Part shown: one piece after another, positions 17,340 to 26,864 of the stretch | Layout: the number at the start of each line of letters is the position of its first letter | Position numbering within the stretch: the first letter of the stretch is position 1 | Origin: Mycobacteriaceae bacterium | GTDB lineage: Bacteria > Actinomycetota > Actinomycetes > Mycobacteriales > Mycobacteriaceae | DNA length: 33,175 nucleotides | Assembly (NCBI GenBank): GCA_019749805.1 | Contig: JAIEPH010000004.1 | Coordinates: forward strand, 1 to 33,175 | Direction of reading: 5' to 3' | Program-made: the position numbers and the translations under genes | Notes under the pieces: model-generated | Database searches by the model: none | The model's input: the letters and a program-made list of their open reading frames with translations, nothing else | What the model was told of the DNA's origin: nothing

Positions 17340-17987
17340 ATGTCTGACATCCCGCTGCTCCGCAACAGGTCGGGCACAGCTCGCGACCGCGACCCGCACG
17401 CGCCGGTAGCGGAGCTCGAGCTGGAGGCCGCCATCGGACGCAACGTCCGCCAACTCCGCCTGCAGCAGGGCCTCACGGTGGCCGAAATGGCCGCTCAAGT
17501 AGGCATTTCGAAGGCGATGATGTCGAAGATCGAGAATGCCCAGACGTCGTGCAGCCTGAGCACCCTGGCGCTGCTGGCCAATGGTTTCGACATACCCGTC
17601 ACCAGCCTGTTCCGCGGCGCGGACGTCGAGCGTCCTGCCTCATTCGTCAGCGCGGGTACGGGAGCACGCATCGTCCGCAATGGCACGAAAGAAGGCCACG
17701 AGTACCAGCTGTTGGGCTCGCTACGCGGCGAACACAAGCGCCTCGAGTGTCTGCACGTCACCCTGTCTGCGAAAAGTCAGACCTATCCCCTGTTTCAGCA
17801 TCCGGGTACCGAATTCATCTTCGTCCTCGAAGGGGTGATGGATTACAGCCACAGCCGCACGGTGTACCGGCTGAACCCGGGCGACTCGCTGCAGTTCGAC
17901 GGCGAGGGTGCGCACGGGCCGGTGGATCTGGTCGAGCTGCCGATCCGCTTCCTCTCGGTGATCGCGTTCCCCGATTCCCACGTTTAG
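17340..17987 (+). CDS. XRE-family regulator with C-terminal cupin domain
   Basis: The 215-residue product has a helix-turn-helix at about residues 33-90 (GRNVRQLRLQQGLTVAEMAA, VGISKAMMSKIENAQT) and a cupin_2 domain at about 140-210 with motifs FQHPGTEFIFVLEG and LNPGDSLQFDGEGAHGP (possible metal ligands His154, Glu158 and His192). Proteins of this architecture sense small amines or amino acids and control neighbouring catabolic genes; PuuR is an example. Lying 13 nt after the flavoprotein gene, it is probably the local regulator of the glnT-glx cluster. The effector is unknown. ATG 17340 has no clear ribosome site, so it is probably coupled. A TTG-to-TATGGT promoter for leuA follows. Confidence 0.88.
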   Translation: MSDIPLLRNRSGTARDRDPHAPVAELELEAAIGRNVRQLRLQQGLTVAEMAAQVGISKAMMSKIENAQTSCSLSTLALLANGFDIPVTSLFRGADVERPASFVSAGTGARIVRNGTKEGHEYQLLGSLRGEHKRLECLHVTLSAKSQTYPLFQHPGTEFIFVLEGVMDYSHSRTVYRLNPGDSLQFDGEGAHGPVDLVELPIRFLSVIAFPDSHV

Positions 17988-18005
17988 TCGCCGGCGACCT
18001 GCATT

Positions 18006-18034
18006 TTGTGGCGTGGCTGGGTGGGGAGTATGGT
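18006..18034 (+). promoter_or_regulatory. SigA-type promoter of the leuA leader
   Basis: TTGTGG at 18006-18011, a 17-nt spacer and TATGGT at 18029-18034 form a good -35/-10 pair. The expected start of transcription is about 18041-18042, which is the first base of the leader ORF GTG, so the leader would be leaderless. Confidence 0.55.
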
Positions 18035-18041
18035 GGCCAAC

Positions 18042-18083
18042 GTGCAGCGGGTGCTCCTTCTCGGCAGCCGCGACGGGGTCTGA
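18042..18083 (+). CDS. leuL: leuA leader peptide with three consecutive leucine codons
   Basis: The 13-codon ORF (MQRVLLLGSRDGV) reads CTC CTT CTC at codons 5-7, and Val codons also are present. An in-frame ATG at 18030 would make 17 codons. The stop lies within the palindrome 18077-18090. Ribosome stalling at the Leu codons when leucine is short would change folding of the downstream RNA; this is the standard attenuation design for leuA in actinobacteria. It is too short for ordinary gene callers. Confidence 0.65.
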   Translation: MQRVLLLGSRDGV

Positions 18084-18125
18084 TCAGACCGGCTTCCCGT
18101 CGCGGGTGTTCGCGATGCGCCGGTC
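18068..18125 (+). promoter_or_regulatory. leuA attenuator: mutually exclusive hairpins
   Basis: Hairpin A pairs 18068-18077 with 18096-18105 (10 bp). Nested in it is the 14-bp perfect palindrome 18077-18090. Hairpin D pairs 18100-18104 with 18111-18115. A longer pairing joins 18087-18093 with 18119-18125 (7 bp). A competes with D, and the palindrome competes with the long pairing, as in terminator/antiterminator switches. No clear U-tract is seen. Confidence 0.5.
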
Positions 18126-18129
18126 GTGA

Positions 18130-19974
<1,845 letters not shown>

Positions 19975-20056
19975 GCGTCGCTCCCAGCGCTCCGTGATTG
20001 ACTGACGCGCGCGCACAAACCTGCGTGTTCGAGATTCAGTCAAAGAGGAGCTGAAC

Positions 20057-20443
20057 ATGGACTGGGGTTCTACTTGGGATTTCCTGTGGCACTTCCTGAT
20101 CATCTTCGCGTGGATCGCGTACCTGCTGGTCCTGTTCCAGATCCTCACCGACCTGCTGTGGCGTGACCATCAGACGTCGGGTGTGGTGAAGGCACTCTGG
20201 GTGGTGTTCCTGTTTCTGGTGCCGTGGCTGACGGCGTTGGTCTACCTAGCCGCCCGCGGCAAGGGCATGGCCGAGCGGGCGCGTGAGTCAGCGCTGGCGG
20301 CCAAGCAGCAGACCGACGACTACATCAGGGACGCGGCGGGGCGTTCGCCCGCGCAGGAGATCGCCGACGCCAAGGCACTCCTCGAAGCGGGCACGATCTC
20401 GCAGGCCGAGTTCGACGGGCTCAAGGCCAAGGCCCTGGCCTAG
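20057..20443 (+). CDS. Small membrane protein with PLDc_N-like region and SHOCT domain
   Basis: The 128-residue product has two transmembrane segments at about residues 10-34 (FLWHFLIIFAWIAYLLVLFQ) and 43-66 (VVKALWVVFLFLVPWLTALV), as in the PLDc_N family. A basic/Ala-rich helical linker follows, then a C-terminal SHOCT domain (about 97-127: ADAKALLEAGTISQAEFDGL), a short domain linked to oligomer formation or peptide binding. The ATG at 20057 has AGAGGAG about 7 nt upstream. A spaced 8-bp dyad (19998-20005 and 20036-20043) ends just before this ribosome site and could be an operator. Similar mycobacterial proteins are common; function is unknown. Confidence 0.82.
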   Translation: MDWGSTWDFLWHFLIIFAWIAYLLVLFQILTDLLWRDHQTSGVVKALWVVFLFLVPWLTALVYLAARGKGMAERARESALAAKQQTDDYIRDAAGRSPAQEIADAKALLEAGTISQAEFDGLKAKALA

Positions 20444-20492
20444 TCGAGCAAGGCACCCTGCTGAGTTCGCCGACATCACCGCGGCCTCTTCT

Positions 20493-21482
20493 CTAGAACA
20501 GCGCGAACTGGTCGCCGGCCAGTGTGGCGTCGGTGAATTCCTCGATGGTGCTGCCGCCGACCACGGACTCGAGCCGGCTCATGAAATCGGTATCTGTGAT
20601 GAACGGAACGCCCAGCTCACGGGCCTGGAAGCCCTTGCCCTGCTCGGGTTGGGCCTCGTTGCAGATGATGAGTGAGGTCTCGGAGTCCATGCTGTCCGTA
20701 TAGGACAGCCCGGCATGCACAATCCGCTCGACGAGCTCCTCATGGGTGCGCTCGACCTCGGCCGCCAGCGCCACCCGCATCCCCTGAACCAGCGGTCTGC
20801 CCTCGACGAACCGGCCGGGGTTGACGTACGGGCATGGCAGCCGTGCGGCCATCATCTTCAGCGGCCGCAACTCCTCGTGTGTGACCTGGCCGTTGGGCCA
20901 CTCGCGCCGCGACAGCGGGCGGACGGGCAGCCACACCTTGCGTTCCCGCGCACGCACCAGGACCGGCTTGAGGATCTGCGCCAGCACCATCGCGTCGTCG
21001 AGCGCGTCGTGGGGCTTAAGCTGCGTGATACCCCAGTGTGCGGCAAGGGTTTCCAGCCGCAGGTTCTCGGTGCCCAACTCGAGGCGGCGGGTGAGCTCGA
21101 CGGTGCACATTGCGGTGTCGATGGGCAGCACCGCGTCGACCATCTCGGCCTCAGCGGTCAGGAACGAGTAGTCGAACCCCACGTTGTGTGCCACCAGGGT
21201 GCGGCCACGCAGCAGCTCGATCAGATCGCCGACGATGTCGCCGAAGCACGGCTGGCCTTCAAGCATCTCCGCGGTCAAACCGTGGACATGGGTCGGGCCG
21301 GGATCTACCCGCGGATTGAGAAGCGTGTAGAGGCTCTGTTCGACGTTGCCGTCGTCACCGAGCGCCAGCGCCGCGATGCTGATGACCCGAGCGTGTCCCG
21401 GATGGAAACCCGAGGTCTCCACGTCGACGACGGCCCAGCCTGCGCCATCGTCGATCGCGGGGCGGCCCCAGCACTGACTCAC
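20493..21482 (-). CDS. dnaQ: DnaQ-family 3'-5' exonuclease with C-terminal BRCT-like region (Rv3711c type)
   Basis: The protein is a DEDDh exonuclease of the epsilon type. From GTG 21482 it is 329 residues, the same as M. tuberculosis Rv3711c; a TTG at 21512 would add ten. Catalytic residues are Asp20 and Glu22 (VVDVETSG), Asp104 (VGFDYSFL), His158 and Asp163 (HDALDDA). The C-terminal third looks BRCT-like (LVQGMRVALAA, TSLIICNEAQPEQGKGFQAREL, VPFITDTDFM), a combination found in mycobacterial homologues. It could act in DNA repair; in mycobacteria the main proofreading is done by the PHP domain of DnaE1, so an essential replication role is unlikely. It is divergent from murT and convergent with the SHOCT gene. 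Confidence 0.88.
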   Translation of the reverse strand: MSQCWGRPAIDDGAGWAVVDVETSGFHPGHARVISIAALALGDDGNVEQSLYTLLNPRVDPGPTHVHGLTAEMLEGQPCFGDIVGDLIELLRGRTLVAHNVGFDYSFLTAEAEMVDAVLPIDTAMCTVELTRRLELGTENLRLETLAAHWGITQLKPHDALDDAMVLAQILKPVLVRARERKVWLPVRPLSRREWPNGQVTHEELRPLKMMAARLPCPYVNPGRFVEGRPLVQGMRVALAAEVERTHEELVERIVHAGLSYTDSMDSETSLIICNEAQPEQGKGFQARELGVPFITDTDFMSRLESVVGGSTIEEFTDATLAGDQFALF

Positions 21483-21555
21483 AATTTCGAGGATGGCACG
21501 GACGGGTGACAAACCCCCTGAGGCGCACAGTGCGTTCGCTCAGCGTGTCGGCTCT

Positions 21556-21561
21556 TAGACT
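21556..21561 (+). promoter_or_regulatory. -10 element of a leaderless murT message
   Basis: TAGACT at 21556-21561 ends 7 nt before the ATG at 21569, placing transcription start at or beside the ATG. No clear -35 is seen, which is usual for mycobacterial promoters. Confidence 0.4.
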
Positions 21562-21568
21562 GCCGGGG

Positions 21569-22804
21569 ATGGTCACCATTCGCGGACGTGCAGCGCTGAC
21601 GGCGGGCGCCGGCGCGCGCTGGGCGTCGCGCATCACGGGCCGCGGTGCAGGCGCGATGATCGGCGGCCTGGTCGCGATGACGCTGGACAGATCAATCCTG
21701 CGCCAGCTCGGCGAAGGCCGCCGCACCACGATCGTGACCGGCACCAATGGCAAGTCCACGACCACGCGAATGACCGCGGCGGCACTGGGAACGCTGGGGT
21801 CCGTCGCGACCAACGCCGAGGGCGCGAACATGGACGCCGGCTTGGTCGCAGCACTCGCGGGCACGCGGGACGCGTCGCTGGCCGCACTCGAAGTCGACGA
21901 GATGCACGTCCCGCATGTGGCCGACGCGCTTGATCCCGCGGTGATCGTGCTGCTGAATCTGTCCCGGGATCAGCTCGACCGCGTCGGTGAGATCAATCAC
22001 ATCGAACGCACGCTGCGGGCCGGTCTGGCGCGTCATCCGTCGACGGTCGTCGTCGCGAATTGCGACGACGTGCTGATGACGTCGGCCGCATACGACAGCC
22101 CGCATGTGGTGTGGGTGGCCGCAGGCGGTGGATGGGCCAACGATTCGGTGAGCTGCCCGCGCTCTGGCGAGATCATCGTTCGCGACGGCGCTCACTGGTA
22201 TTCGACGGGAACTGATTTCAAACGGCCACAGCCGCAGTGGTCGTACGATGACACGCACATTCACGGGCCCGACGGACTGTCGCTGCCCATGCAGCTGGCG
22301 CTCCCGGGGAACATCAACCGCGGCAACGCCACTCAGGCGGTCGCCGCCGCGGTGACGTTGGGCGCGGATCCAGCGGCCGCCGTCGCGGCGGTATCGCGTG
22401 TCGACGAGGTCGCCGGGCGGTACAGCACGGTGCAGCTGGGTCAGCATTCGGTGCGCATGCTGCTGGCGAAGAACCCGGCGGGCTGGCAGGAGGCGTTGTC
22501 GATGGTCGACACCGACGCAGGCTCGGTGGTGATCTCGGTGAACGGTCAGGTGCCCGACGGGGAGGACCTGTCGTGGCTGTGGGACGTCAACTTCGAGCAT
22601 TTCGTCGACCATCCGGTGGTAGCCGCGGGTGAGCGCGGTACCGATCTGGCGGTGCGACTTGGCTACGCGGGCGTCGAACATACGTTGGTGCACAACGCTG
22701 TCGAGGCGATCACGTCGTGTCCACCCGGGCATGTCGAGGTGGTCGCGAACTACACCGCGTTCTTGGCGCTGAACCGGACGTTCGGGAGGGCCGGTCGTGC
22801 GTGA
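21569..22804 (+). CDS. murT: MurT, lipid II isoglutaminyl synthase Mur-ligase subunit (Rv3712)
   Basis: MurT with GatD amidates the alpha-carboxyl of D-glutamate in lipid II. The 411-residue product from ATG 21569 has the Mur-ligase P-loop TGTNGKSTTTRM (57-68) and the DUF1727 block with the proposed catalytic Asp339 in LSWLWDVNFEHF. Many MurT proteins carry a four-cysteine zinc ribbon; here the equivalent insert (196-220: CPRSGEIIVRDGAHW then YSTGTDFKRP) keeps only one cysteine, so zinc binding seems lost. The gene overlaps gatD by 8 nt. An in-frame ATG at 21506 is an alternative but overlaps the divergent exonuclease gene. Confidence 0.93.
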   Translation: MVTIRGRAALTAGAGARWASRITGRGAGAMIGGLVAMTLDRSILRQLGEGRRTTIVTGTNGKSTTTRMTAAALGTLGSVATNAEGANMDAGLVAALAGTRDASLAALEVDEMHVPHVADALDPAVIVLLNLSRDQLDRVGEINHIERTLRAGLARHPSTVVVANCDDVLMTSAAYDSPHVVWVAAGGGWANDSVSCPRSGEIIVRDGAHWYSTGTDFKRPQPQWSYDDTHIHGPDGLSLPMQLALPGNINRGNATQAVAAAVTLGADPAAAVAAVSRVDEVAGRYSTVQLGQHSVRMLLAKNPAGWQEALSMVDTDAGSVVISVNGQVPDGEDLSWLWDVNFEHFVDHPVVAAGERGTDLAVRLGYAGVEHTLVHNAVEAITSCPPGHVEVVANYTAFLALNRTFGRAGRA

Positions 22805-23513
22805 ATCGACGGTGCGGATCGGGTTGGTGCTGCCCGACGTGATGGGAACGTATGGCGACGGTGGCAATTCGGTGGTGTTGCGCCAACGCCTGCGCTTGCG
22901 GGGCTTCGATGCGGAGATCGTCGAGATCACCCTCGCGGACCCGGTGCCTGCCGAGCTGGATCTGTACACCCTTGGCGGAGCAGAGGATTACGCGCAGCGG
23001 TTGGCGACCCGGCATCTGCAGCGGTATCCCGGCCTACAGCAGGCCGCGGAGCGGGGCGCACCGGTGCTGGCGATCTGCGCGGCGATCCAGGTGCTGGGCC
23101 ATTGGTATGAGACGTCATCGGGTGAGCGGGTCGACGGGGTGGGGATGCTCGACGTCACGACGTCGCCGCAGGACACCCGGACGATCGGCGAGGTGGTGTC
23201 GCAGCCCCTGCTGCCGGAACTGACGGAGCGGTTGACGGGTTTCGAGAATCACCGCGGCGGAACGGTTTTGGGGTCCGCAGCGCGCCCGTTGGCTCGGGTG
23301 GTCAGCGGGGCGGGCAATCGTGCCGGCGATGGCATCGACGGTGCGGTGCAGGGCAGCGTCGTCGCGACGTATCTGCACGGGCCATGCCTGGCCCGCAATC
23401 CGCAACTCGCGGATCATCTGCTGTCGCGCGTGGTCGGCGAGCTGCCGCCGCTGGAGATCGGCGAGGTCGCGCAGTTACGTAAGGAGCGACTGGTGGCCCC
23501 CCGCCGGGTCTAG
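22797..23513 (+). CDS. gatD: GatD, lipid II isoglutaminyl synthase glutaminase subunit (Rv3713)
   Basis: GatD is the class I-type glutaminase that feeds ammonia to MurT for D-isoglutamine formation. The 238-residue product has DVMGTYGDGGN (14-24), the nucleophile Cys94 in LAICAAIQVLG and His194 in TYLHGPCLARN. The start is GTG 22797 with GGAGGG about 7 nt upstream, overlapping murT by 8 nt. The older name cobQ2 reflects similarity to cobyric acid synthase, but the murT pairing fixes the role. Its stop overlaps that of the convergent DUF559 gene (CTAG). Confidence 0.94.
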   Translation: MRESTVRIGLVLPDVMGTYGDGGNSVVLRQRLRLRGFDAEIVEITLADPVPAELDLYTLGGAEDYAQRLATRHLQRYPGLQQAAERGAPVLAICAAIQVLGHWYETSSGERVDGVGMLDVTTSPQDTRTIGEVVSQPLLPELTERLTGFENHRGGTVLGSAARPLARVVSGAGNRAGDGIDGAVQGSVVATYLHGPCLARNPQLADHLLSRVVGELPPLEIGEVAQLRKERLVAPRRV

Positions 23514-24376
23514 GCGGCGACGCTGTTGGTGTCCACGAAGCAGCCGCGCGCGGCGAGCGCAGCTTCGACCCGGGCGATCACGTCCTGAGGCTTGTCCTCG
23601 GCGATCACCCGGATCACGATCCAGCCGAGCGCCTCGAGCATGCGCAGCCGCGCAATGTCTTTGACGTATTGGCGGCGGTTCTTACGATGATGATCGCCGT
23701 CGTATTCGACCGCGACCTGGTATTCGCGCCAGCCCATGTCGAGCCACGCCACCGGAGTGACGCCACGCACGACGGGTATTTGCGTCTCCGGCCGAGGAAA
23801 GCCCGCGTTCAACAACAACAATCGGACCTGTGACTCCCGCGGAGAGGCCGCTCCGCCGTCGACGAGCGGGAGCAACTCTCGTAGCTGCCGCGTCCCACGG
23901 CTGCGCGGGTACCTTTGACTCAGCGCCAGCACGTCATCGATCTGGAAGCGCTGATTCCACATCAACGCGTCGAGCCGCGCGAGTGCGTCGCCACGTTCCA
24001 GATGCCTGCCGAGGTCGAAAGCCGTTCGGACGCGAGTAGTCACTGGCAGGCCCGATACCCGCGTGATCTCATCCGCGGCAATGCGTTCGGACCTCGGGAT
24101 CAAGCCTTCCTGCGGCTGACTCTTGACGCCCAGCACCTCAATGGGCTCGGCGGGGTCGACCCACGATGCCCCGTGTAACGCTGAGGCGGCCACACCAGCG
24201 ACGACACCATTGCGACGCGTCGCCAGCCATGCGCCGATCGCCCGGTCACGCAGCGATGGCTCGACGCCCTTCTCGATATACACTCCTCGGTACAGCGTGG
24301 TGTACCAACGCCGAAGCCCGTGGCGACTTACAACGCCCGCCGCCAATGCTTCCCCGCCAAGCAGAATTTCAGCCAT
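23510..24376 (-). CDS. DUF559 endonuclease-like protein with AbiEi-like N-terminus (Rv3714c type)
   Basis: The 288-residue product has an N-terminal winged-helix region resembling AbiEi-type proteins (ALAAGVVSRHGLRRWY, RGVYIEKG, GVVAGVAASALHGASW, roughly 1-80) and a C-terminal DUF559 fold of the Vsr/restriction type (VAVEYDGDHHRKNRRQYVKD, RMLEALGWIVIRV, about 215-270). The likely active-site residues are Glu and Asp in VEYDGD plus the downstream Lys-Asp. Actinobacteria carry many copies of this architecture; no biochemical role is known. The start ATG 24376 has no strong ribosome site. The stop overlaps that of gatD. A palindromic repeat lies 45-90 nt upstream. Confidence 0.82.
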   Translation of the reverse strand: MAEILLGGEALAAGVVSRHGLRRWYTTLYRGVYIEKGVEPSLRDRAIGAWLATRRNGVVAGVAASALHGASWVDPAEPIEVLGVKSQPQEGLIPRSERIAADEITRVSGLPVTTRVRTAFDLGRHLERGDALARLDALMWNQRFQIDDVLALSQRYPRSRGTRQLRELLPLVDGGAASPRESQVRLLLLNAGFPRPETQIPVVRGVTPVAWLDMGWREYQVAVEYDGDHHRKNRRQYVKDIARLRMLEALGWIVIRVIAEDKPQDVIARVEAALAARGCFVDTNSVAA

Positions 24377-24421
24377 GGCTTCATCGTGCTCTCGCCCACC
24401 GACACCGCCACGAAAGGCGAC

Positions 24422-24465
24422 TTTTGTAGGAAAAGTGCGAGTAGACGTCTACAAAACTCGGATTT
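24422..24465 (+). repeat. Dispersed palindromic repeat, copy 2
   Basis: This 44-nt stretch matches the minus strand of 1619-1675 at about 35 of 44 positions with no gaps. Its inner arms TTTTGTAG (24422-24429) and CTACAAAA (24449-24456) form an 8-bp stem. It lies between recR and the DUF559 gene. The pair suggests a mobile or REP-like mycobacterial palindrome rather than chance. Confidence 0.6.
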
Positions 24466-24529
24466 GGGCGTCAAAAGGCGCGGCCCTTAAAGGCCAGCAT
24501 TTCGTCGAAAGCGACGCAAGCCAGACGGG

Positions 24530-25141
24530 TCAGGCCATGGCGCGGCGACCCGCGAGCGCGCGGCCCAGCGTCAGCTCATCCGCGAACTCCAGGTCACCAC
24601 CCATCGGGAGCCCGGATGCGATGCGCGTCACCGTGAGACCGGGGATGTCGCGCAACATCCGGACGAGATACGTCGCTGTGGCCTCGCCTTCGGTGTTCGG
24701 ATCGGTCGCGATGATCACCTCGGTGATGTCCACGCCGTCGACGCGCTCGCCAATCCTGTTCAGCAGCTCGCGAATTCGCAGCTGTTCCGGCCCGATTCCG
24801 GACAACGGGTCAAGCGCACCGCCGAGCACGTGATAGCGGCCGCGGAACTCACGGGTGCGCTCGACGGCCTGCACATCCTTGGGCTCCTCGACGACGCACA
24901 CCACGGATCCGTCGCGGCGCGCATCCGAACAGATCCGGCACCGCTCGTCGTCGGACACATTGCCGCACACCGCGCAGAACGTGACCCCGTCGCGGATCCG
25001 TCCCAGCACCGCGGACAACCGGTCGATCTGCGGCGGCTCGACGGACAGCAGGTGGAATGCGATCCGCTGCGCGCTCTTCGGCCCGATGCCCGGCAGCTTG
25101 CCGAGCTCGTCGATCAGATCCTGGACCGGTCCCTCGAACAA
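24530..25141 (-). CDS. recR: Recombination mediator RecR
   Basis: RecR works with RecO (and RecF) to load RecA on gapped DNA. From TTG 25141 the product is 203 residues, equal to M. tuberculosis RecR. Motifs are the helix-hairpin-helix [20 protein letters not shown] (13-32), the zinc site Cys56, Cys59, Cys68 and Cys71 (FCAVCG ... CRICSD), and the Toprim region ([26 protein letters not shown]). The TTG start has AGGA 8 nt upstream and comes one base after the ybaB stop, so the two genes are coupled. Longer upstream reading frame overlaps ybaB and is not expected to be used. Confidence 0.96.
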   Translation of the reverse strand: MFEGPVQDLIDELGKLPGIGPKSAQRIAFHLLSVEPPQIDRLSAVLGRIRDGVTFCAVCGNVSDDERCRICSDARRDGSVVCVVEEPKDVQAVERTREFRGRYHVLGGALDPLSGIGPEQLRIRELLNRIGERVDGVDITEVIIATDPNTEGEATATYLVRMLRDIPGLTVTRIASGLPMGGDLEFADELTLGRALAGRRAMA

Positions 25142-25142
25142 G

Positions 25143-25481
25143 TCAGAGTCCTGGCAGACCCATGTCGCCCATTCCGCCGGCCAGGGGACCGAGACGGTCG
25201 TGCGCCAGGATGGTGACCTGTTTGGACGCATCGGCGATCGCGCCGACGACGAGGTCCTGCAGCGTCTCGACGTCCTGCGGGTCCACGACCTTGGGGTCGA
25301 TCCGGACCGCGATCACCTCACCACTGCCCTTCATGGTGACCTGCACCAGGCCGCCACCCGCTTGACCGTTGACCTCCGCCGCGGCCAGCGCCGCCTGCGC
25401 CTCCATCAACTGCTGCTGCACCTGCTGCGCCTGGGCCAGAAGAGCGGACATATCGGGCTGGCCACCACTGCCGGGTTGCAT
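25143..25481 (-). CDS. ybaB: YbaB/EbfC nucleoid-associated protein
   Basis: The 112-residue product fits YbaB/EbfC DNA-binding proteins, which form dimers and associate with the nucleoid. Features are the helix [20 protein letters not shown], the core [18 protein letters not shown], and [12 protein letters not shown]. The ATG at 25481 has AAGGGGA 5 nt upstream; the longer reading frame to 25811 covers the divergent amidase gene and is rejected. The order ybaB-recR is conserved across bacteria. Confidence 0.93.
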   Translation of the reverse strand: MQPGSGGQPDMSALLAQAQQVQQQLMEAQAALAAAEVNGQAGGGLVQVTMKGSGEVIAVRIDPKVVDPQDVETLQDLVVGAIADASKQVTILAHDRLGPLAGGMGDMGLPGL

Positions 25482-25556
25482 GACGATCCCCTTGCGTATT
25501 GGTCTCGACTCGGTTGCGTCGTCGCGTTGGGGTTTCAGCGTAGTCGGGGTCAGCGC

Positions 25557-25562
25557 TACGGT
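25557..25562 (+). promoter_or_regulatory. -10 element of a leaderless amidase message
   Basis: TACGGT at 25557-25562 places transcription start at about 25569-25570, where a GTG codon lies in frame. No ribosome-binding sequence is visible there. Confidence 0.35.
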
Positions 25563-25569
25563 GGCGCCC

Positions 25570-26334
25570 GTGCATCCCCGCCTGCGTGTCGGTGCCGCCA
25601 GAACATTGCGCTCCTGCGCCACGGTGGCGACCGGACTCCTCATCGCCGCATCGACGCTTGTCAGCCCCGCGTCCGCAGCGCCGGCCAACATCGCCGGCAA
25701 GATCGTCTTCCTCGACCCCGGCCACAACGCCGTCAACGACTCGTCCATCGGCCGCCAGGTGCCCACCGGCCGCGGTGGCAGCAAGGATTGCCAGGCCAGC
25801 GGTACGTCCACCGACGACGGCTATGCCGAGCATGCCTTCGCGTGGGAGACCACGCTGCGCGTCCGCCAGGCACTGACTGCGCTCGGCGTGCGCACTGCGA
25901 TGTCACGCGGCGACGACGCCAGCGCGGGTCCCTGCGTCGACGAACGCGCGGCGATGGCCAACTCCCTGCGTCCTGACGCGGTCATCAGCATCCACGCCGA
26001 CGGTGGGCCCGCCAGCGGTCGGGGCTTCCACGTCCTGTACTCGTCCCCGCCGCTCAACGACGTACAGGCCGGGCCTTCGGTGCGGCTGGCCACGATCATG
26101 AAGGACCAGTTGCAGGCATCGGGCCTGGTGCCGTCCACCTACATCGGTACCGGCGGCCTGAATCCGCGGTCGGATATCGCGGGGCTCAACCTCGCGCAGT
26201 TCCCGTCTGTCCTGGTCGAGCTCGGCAACATGAAGAATCCGGCCGATTCTGCACTGATGAAGACACCCGAGGGTCGGCAGAAGTACGCCGACGCCGTGGT
26301 GCGCGGGATCGCCGGCTTCCTCGGCTCCAGCTAG
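25570..26334 (+). CDS. ami1: Zinc N-acetylmuramoyl-L-alanine amidase (Rv3717/Ami1 type)
   Basis: This exported enzyme cleaves the bond between muramic acid and L-alanine in peptidoglycan. From GTG 25570 the product is 254 residues, with a signal peptide ([18 protein letters not shown], cut near AASA/APA at 36-38). The Amidase_3 zinc ligands His52 (DPGHN), Glu87 (YAEHAF) and His142 (SIHADGG) and catalytic Glu217 (VELGN) are all offset by 17 from Rv3717. Cys74 and Cys122 correspond to the known disulfide pair. A GTG at 25561 is an alternative start. It is divergent from ybaB and convergent with the SRPBCC gene. Confidence 0.93.
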   Translation: MHPRLRVGAARTLRSCATVATGLLIAASTLVSPASAAPANIAGKIVFLDPGHNAVNDSSIGRQVPTGRGGSKDCQASGTSTDDGYAEHAFAWETTLRVRQALTALGVRTAMSRGDDASAGPCVDERAAMANSLRPDAVISIHADGGPASGRGFHVLYSSPPLNDVQAGPSVRLATIMKDQLQASGLVPSTYIGTGGLNPRSDIAGLNLAQFPSVLVELGNMKNPADSALMKTPEGRQKYADAVVRGIAGFLGSS

Positions 26335-26359
26335 CGGCCCTCCGGCGTGAATGTCGGGC

Positions 26360-26800
26360 CTAGCGGCCCTCCACCTGCTTCTTGAGGTTTTCCAGCACCT
26401 CAGCCTGGATTTTGCGCAGGCCCAGCGGCGCGAACGTCTTCTCGAAGAAGCCGCCGATGCCACCGGCGCCCTTCCACGAGGTCTTGACGGTCACCGACGA
26501 GCCCTCCCCTGCCGGCGAGACCGTCCAGTTCGTGATCATCGTCGAGTTGGCGTCCTTCTCGATCACCGTGTGACCTGCGACGTCGATGTTGGCCTTCACG
26601 TCACGCACCCGTGATTTCGTCGCCTGCAGCTTCCACGACGCCACGGTGCCCGCGCCCTGCCCGCCCTCGAGCACCCGGTATTCGCTGTAGTGCGGCGAGA
26701 GAATCTTGGGGCGCACGTTCGCATAGTCGGCGAGGGCCGCCAGTACGGTCTCCGGCGCGGCGGCGATCTCGACGGTGCTGGACGCGCTGACCTGTCCCAT
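26360..26800 (-). CDS. SRPBCC-fold protein (Rv3718c orthologue)
   Basis: The 146-residue product is a START/polyketide-cyclase-like (SRPBCC) small-ligand-binding fold. It begins MGQVSASSTVEIAAAPETVL; the helix and strands ADYANVRPKILSPHYSEYRV, DVAGHTVIEKDANSTMITNW and the C-terminal helix LGLRKIQAEVLENLKKQVEG are typical. The ATG at 26800 with GGAG 9 nt upstream is preferred; an in-frame TTG at 26809 abuts the ribosome site. The ligand is unknown. It is divergent from the tmsA-type gene, and the shared 76-nt region has a GGGTGAT/ATCACCC dyad (26821-26827 and 26846-26852). Confidence 0.88.
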   Translation of the reverse strand: MGQVSASSTVEIAAAPETVLAALADYANVRPKILSPHYSEYRVLEGGQGAGTVASWKLQATKSRVRDVKANIDVAGHTVIEKDANSTMITNWTVSPAGEGSSVTVKTSWKGAGGIGGFFEKTFAPLGLRKIQAEVLENLKKQVEGR

Positions 26801-26864
26801 CGGTTGCAACTCCTAAGTAGGGGTGATCACAGTCGGTGCGGTCGCATCACCCGCGACCGCGGAC

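Noticed and set aside
21692..22969. 425-codon minus-strand frame opposite murT
   Set aside because: Shadow of murT-gatD; Arg/His-rich with no recognisable fold.
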